Assembly: GCF_045629565.1 (NCBI RefSeq)
Contig: NZ_JAZQRL010000063.1
Coordinates: 1-64,000, forward strand
From: Arcticibacter sp045629565
GTDB taxonomy: Bacteria > Bacteroidota > Bacteroidia > Sphingobacteriales > Sphingobacteriaceae
DNA: 64,000 nt
Direction: 5' to 3'
Position numbers and translations under genes: made by a program. The notes under the pieces are model-generated. The model saw only the letters and a list, made by a program, of their open reading frames with translations, was not told the origin of the DNA and searched no databases. Of the stretch, positions 61,245 to 64,000 are shown one piece after another; the stretch's first letter is position 1; the number at the start of each line of letters is the position of its first letter.

Positions 61245-63284
61245 TTATTTCTTTTGTCCAAATCGTTCTTCCATCATTTTCTCCAAGGCGAACATCTCGT
61301 CGCGCATCTTGGCGGCCATCAGGAAGTCCATGTCTTTAGCTGCTACCATCATGTCTTTCTTGCTCTTCTCTATCGCCTTCTTCAGTTCGGCCTTAGACAT
61401 ATACTGTACGATCGGGTCTGCTGCAATGCTCACAGCCTCATCCATACCGGTATATACTTTTTGAACCCCTCCCTTGAAATCAACAACCGAGGTCTGCTCA
61501 ATAATGGCTTCCTTGGATTTCCCTACGGTAGTAGGCGTGATGCCGTGCAGTTCATTGTACTGCATCTGTTTGTCGCGGCGGCGGTTGGTTTCCTCTATGG
61601 TGATGCGCATACTATCAGTGATATTATCCGCGTACATGATCACCCGGCCATGGTCGTTTCGTGCGGCACGTCCAATGGTTTGGATCAAGGACCGGTGTGA
61701 TCGCAGGAAGCCTTCTTTGTCTGCATCCAATATGGCTACAAGGGATACTTCGGGCAAGTCAAGCCCTTCTCTCAGTAAGTTGATACCAATCAGGACATCA
61801 AATTCACCTAAACGTAGCCCGCGGAGGATTTCTACCCTTTCGAGGGTTTTTACCTCTGAGTGGATATAACGGACCTTGATTCCGAGCCGGTCCATGTATT
61901 TAGCCAGCTCTTCTGACATACGTTTGGTGAGCGTGGTGACCAATACGCGGTCTCCCATCTTAACTGTTTTGTCGACTTCATCAAGAAGATCGTCCACCTG
62001 GTTAATTACCGGGCGGATATCTATAGGTGGGTCCAGCAGTCCGGTCGGACGTATCACCTGCTCTACAACGACACCGCCTGATTTCTCCAGCTCAAAGTCG
62101 CCCGGTGTGGCACTGACATATATGGTTTGTGGTGCAAGTCTTTCGAATTCTTCAAAGTTAAGAGGTCTGTTGTCCAGCGCAGCCGGCAATCTGAAACCAT
62201 AATCTACAAGAGCCATCTTGCGGGATCTGTCACCTCCATACATAGCCCGGATCTGTGGTACGGTGACGTGGCTCTCGTCGATGACCATGAGGTAGTCGTC
62301 AGGGAAGTAGTCAAGCAGGCAGAATGGTCGCATACCGGGTAACCTCCCGTCAAAGAAGCGTGAATAATTCTCAATACCGCTGCAATAGCCCAGCTCGCGC
62401 ATCATTTCGAGGTCATAGTTGACCCTTTCTTCCAGTCGCTTAGCCTCAAGAAACCGCTGGTCGTCCACCAGTTGCTTTTTGCGTATTTCCAATTCTTCCT
62501 GGATAGCCCAGATAGATTCGGTGAAACGTTCACGTGGAGTGACGAATAAGTTGGCCGGATAGACAACCATATGGGTCATCTTTTCGATTGTTTTTCCGGT
62601 AGCCGGATCGATTGCTGTAAGCTCCTCGATATCATCGCCAAAAAAAGATATGCGGTAGGCATAATCCAGATAGGCGGGATAAATATCTACTGTATCGCCT
62701 TTTACGCGGAAGGTTCCTCGCTTGAAATCAGCCGTGGTACGTGCATAAAGAATTTCCACCAGCCTGTGCAGGAACGCATTCCGGCTGATCCGGGTTCCTA
62801 CGGCAAAGCTGAAAACCGAGTTGTTAAAGTCCTCGGGGTTTCCCATGCCGTAAATGCAGGATATGGAAGAGACCACAATGACATCCCTCCGCCCAGACAT
62901 CAGGGAGGAGGTGGTTCGTAAACGTAGTTTCTCTATCTCCTCGTTGATCTGGAGGTCTTTTTCAATATAGGTATTCGTAGTGGCTATGTATGCCTCGGGC
63001 TGGTAGTAGTCGTAATACGACACGAAGTAATTAACGGAGTTCTCCGGGAAGAACTGCTTAAACTCTCCGTAAAGCTGCGCAGCCAGGGTTTTGTTATGGC
63101 TAAGGATCAGGGTGGGCTTTTGCGTCTGCTCAATGACATTGGCAATCGAGAACGTTTTACCCGAGCCGGTCACCCCTAATAAGGTTTGATAGTTTTCTCC
63201 CCCTCGCACACCTTCTACCAACTGTCTTATGGCTTCGGGCTGATCACCCATCGGCTGATAGTCCGATATTAATTTAAAATCCAT
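61245..63284 (-). CDS. uvrB: Excinuclease ABC subunit UvrB
   Basis: A 679-residue DNA-damage verification helicase of nucleotide excision repair. Walker A GVTGSGKTFSIANV, beta-hairpin region YYDYYQPEAYIATTNTYIEK, DESH box VIDESHVTVPQIRAMYGGD, motif V/VI LLREGLDLPEVSLVAILDAD and RSHRSLIQTIGRAARN, and the C-terminal UVR domain (LKKAIEKSKKDMMVAAKDMD). Length normal. Partners uvrA and uvrC are not in the window. Confidence 0.98.
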   Translation of the reverse strand: MDFKLISDYQPMGDQPEAIRQLVEGVRGGENYQTLLGVTGSGKTFSIANVIEQTQKPTLILSHNKTLAAQLYGEFKQFFPENSVNYFVSYYDYYQPEAYIATTNTYIEKDLQINEEIEKLRLRTTSSLMSGRRDVIVVSSISCIYGMGNPEDFNNSVFSFAVGTRISRNAFLHRLVEILYARTTADFKRGTFRVKGDTVDIYPAYLDYAYRISFFGDDIEELTAIDPATGKTIEKMTHMVVYPANLFVTPRERFTESIWAIQEELEIRKKQLVDDQRFLEAKRLEERVNYDLEMMRELGYCSGIENYSRFFDGRLPGMRPFCLLDYFPDDYLMVIDESHVTVPQIRAMYGGDRSRKMALVDYGFRLPAALDNRPLNFEEFERLAPQTIYVSATPGDFELEKSGGVVVEQVIRPTGLLDPPIDIRPVINQVDDLLDEVDKTVKMGDRVLVTTLTKRMSEELAKYMDRLGIKVRYIHSEVKTLERVEILRGLRLGEFDVLIGINLLREGLDLPEVSLVAILDADKEGFLRSHRSLIQTIGRAARNDHGRVIMYADNITDSMRITIEETNRRRDKQMQYNELHGITPTTVGKSKEAIIEQTSVVDFKGGVQKVYTGMDEAVSIAADPIVQYMSKAELKKAIEKSKKDMMVAAKDMDFLMAAKMRDEMFALEKMMEERFGQKK

Positions 63285-63289
63285 CTATT

Positions 63290-63297
63290 CAAAAATA
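63290..63297 (-). promoter_or_regulatory. -7 element of uvrB
   Basis: TATTTTTG on the minus strand matches TAnnTTTG, but is only 5 bases from the uvrB ATG, implying a very short or absent leader. No -33 box. No LexA-like palindrome was recognised. Confidence 0.35.
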
Positions 63298-63405
63298 CAT
63301 ATTATCGGGATCAATGTCTAACAGGAGCAAGCTCTCCGGACATATATTTACTTCAAATCAACCGAATATTAGCGTTCATCTCTTAAAATCTGTAATTTTA
63401 CGTTA

Positions 63406-64000
63406 ATGTTTGTTTTAACTAAAAATTCAACAATAGGCAATAATTTTCTTGCTGAGCTGCGGGATGCGCAGATCCAGCAGGATAGCATGCGTTTTCGTAG
63501 AAATATGGAACGTCTGGGTGAAATTTTTGCCTATGAGATCAGCAAGACGCTGGATTTCGTAGAAACGGAGTTTGAGACCCCACTAGGCACCGCTTCGGTG
63601 CAGGTGGTTGAGAACTACCCGGTACTGGCGACCATCCTGCGCGCAGGTTTGCCGCTCCACCAGGGCTTGCTGAACTTTTTCGATCGCGCTGATTCTTCTT
63701 TTATCGCCGCTTACAGAAAGACGGGCAAGGATGGCAAATTCGTGATTCAGAAGGAGTATGTTAGCGGACCGAACCTGGATGGTAAAATAGTGATCGTTGC
63801 CGATCCTTTACTGGCCACCGGAAGGAGTATGGTATTAACTTGTAAAGAATTACTTGACCGGTATAAGATTAAGCAACTTCATGTCGTTTCTTTAATAGCC
63901 AGTACAGAAGGTGTAGCCCATGTTAAAGCCAACCTTCCGCGTGCACGTCTTTGGTTAGGTGATATAGATGAGGAAATGACAACCAAAGCTTATATCGTTC
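63406..64000 (+). CDS. upp: Uracil phosphoribosyltransferase (partial, runs off the window)
   Basis: The first 198 residues of a uracil salvage enzyme converting uracil and PRPP to UMP. Start MFVLTKNSTIGNNFLAELRD, then ETEFETPLGTA, PVLATILRAGLPLHQGLLN, and the PRPP loop IVIVADPLLATGRSM (the usual Gly-Gly-Ser is Gly-Arg-Ser here). The reading frame is still open at the window end; the C-terminal uracil-binding region is not included. Confidence 0.92.
   Translation, partial: MFVLTKNSTIGNNFLAELRDAQIQQDSMRFRRNMERLGEIFAYEISKTLDFVETEFETPLGTASVQVVENYPVLATILRAGLPLHQGLLNFFDRADSSFIAAYRKTGKDGKFVIQKEYVSGPNLDGKIVIVADPLLATGRSMVLTCKELLDRYKIKQLHVVSLIASTEGVAHVKANLPRARLWLGDIDEEMTTKAYIV

Noticed and set aside
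1..64000. CRISPR array, insertion sequence, prophage, toxin-antitoxin or defence genes
   Set aside because: No regularly spaced repeats, transposase, integrase, phage structural or defence-type genes were recognised anywhere in the window.

Overview
The window comes from a member of the Bacteroidota, most likely family Sphingobacteriaceae (Pedobacter/Mucilaginibacter-like). The evidence is: type IX secretion/gliding genes (gldJ, porV), a TonB operon with two exbD genes, a short NuoG, DUF4834 and FeoB-associated small proteins, LytS/LytTR signalling, little Shine-Dalgarno signal, and repeated TAnnTTTG (-7) promoter elements, sometimes with a TTTG -33 box about 19-20 bases upstream. It looks like ordinary chromosome: I see no IS element, prophage, CRISPR array, rRNA or standard tRNA.

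Layout. 0.15-4.6 kb: glucuronoxylan-use module (LacI regulator, GH67 alpha-glucuronidase, GH43 lipoprotein). 4.7-10.3 kb: small stress/envelope genes (DUF2147, OsmC, LiaF-TM-like, MscL, RhlE-type helicase, several unknowns) and, at about 5.17-5.31 kb on the minus strand, a small structured RNA with its own promoter and terminator. 10.4-13.1 kb: minus-strand YceI / beta-barrel / YceI operon. 13.4-16.7 kb: pta-ackA. 16.8-18.5 kb: LytS/LytTR two-component pair. 18.5-21.3 kb (minus): plsC, Nudix hydrolase and metK, the last behind a SAM-II-type riboswitch. 21.4-22.6 kb: lipid kinase and SUI1-like factor.

22.9-28.6 kb: TonB energising operon exbB-exbD-exbD-tonB, a small membrane protein, a PstS-like lipoprotein and a TPR protein. 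28.8-41.7 kb: complete nuoA-N complex I locus, with an intrinsic terminator and a putative second promoter between nuoA and nuoB. 41.8-45.7 kb: dedA, ppa, CNNM/CorC-type protein, rsmE, DUF4159. 45.7-48.6 kb: gldJ and porV, divergent, with no porU between. 48.7-51.2 kb: ispF, an overlapping 49-residue FeoB-associated protein on the other strand, typA. 51.4-57.8 kb: surface-glycan cluster (methyltransferase, GT4, flippase, GT2-like, GT4-GT2 fusion) with visibly higher G+C. 57.8-58.1 kb: gene-free stretch with short repeats. 58.1-64.0 kb: yfhO, DUF4834, ywbE and uvrB on minus, then a truncated upp on plus.

Most content is core metabolism and envelope function. The least explained element is the small RNA near 5.2 kb: a three-way junction with a tRNA T-arm-like hairpin, consensus promoter and strong terminator. 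The nuoA/nuoB junction, the exbB/exbD intercistronic hairpin and the PstS-like gene inside the TonB operon are secondary leads.
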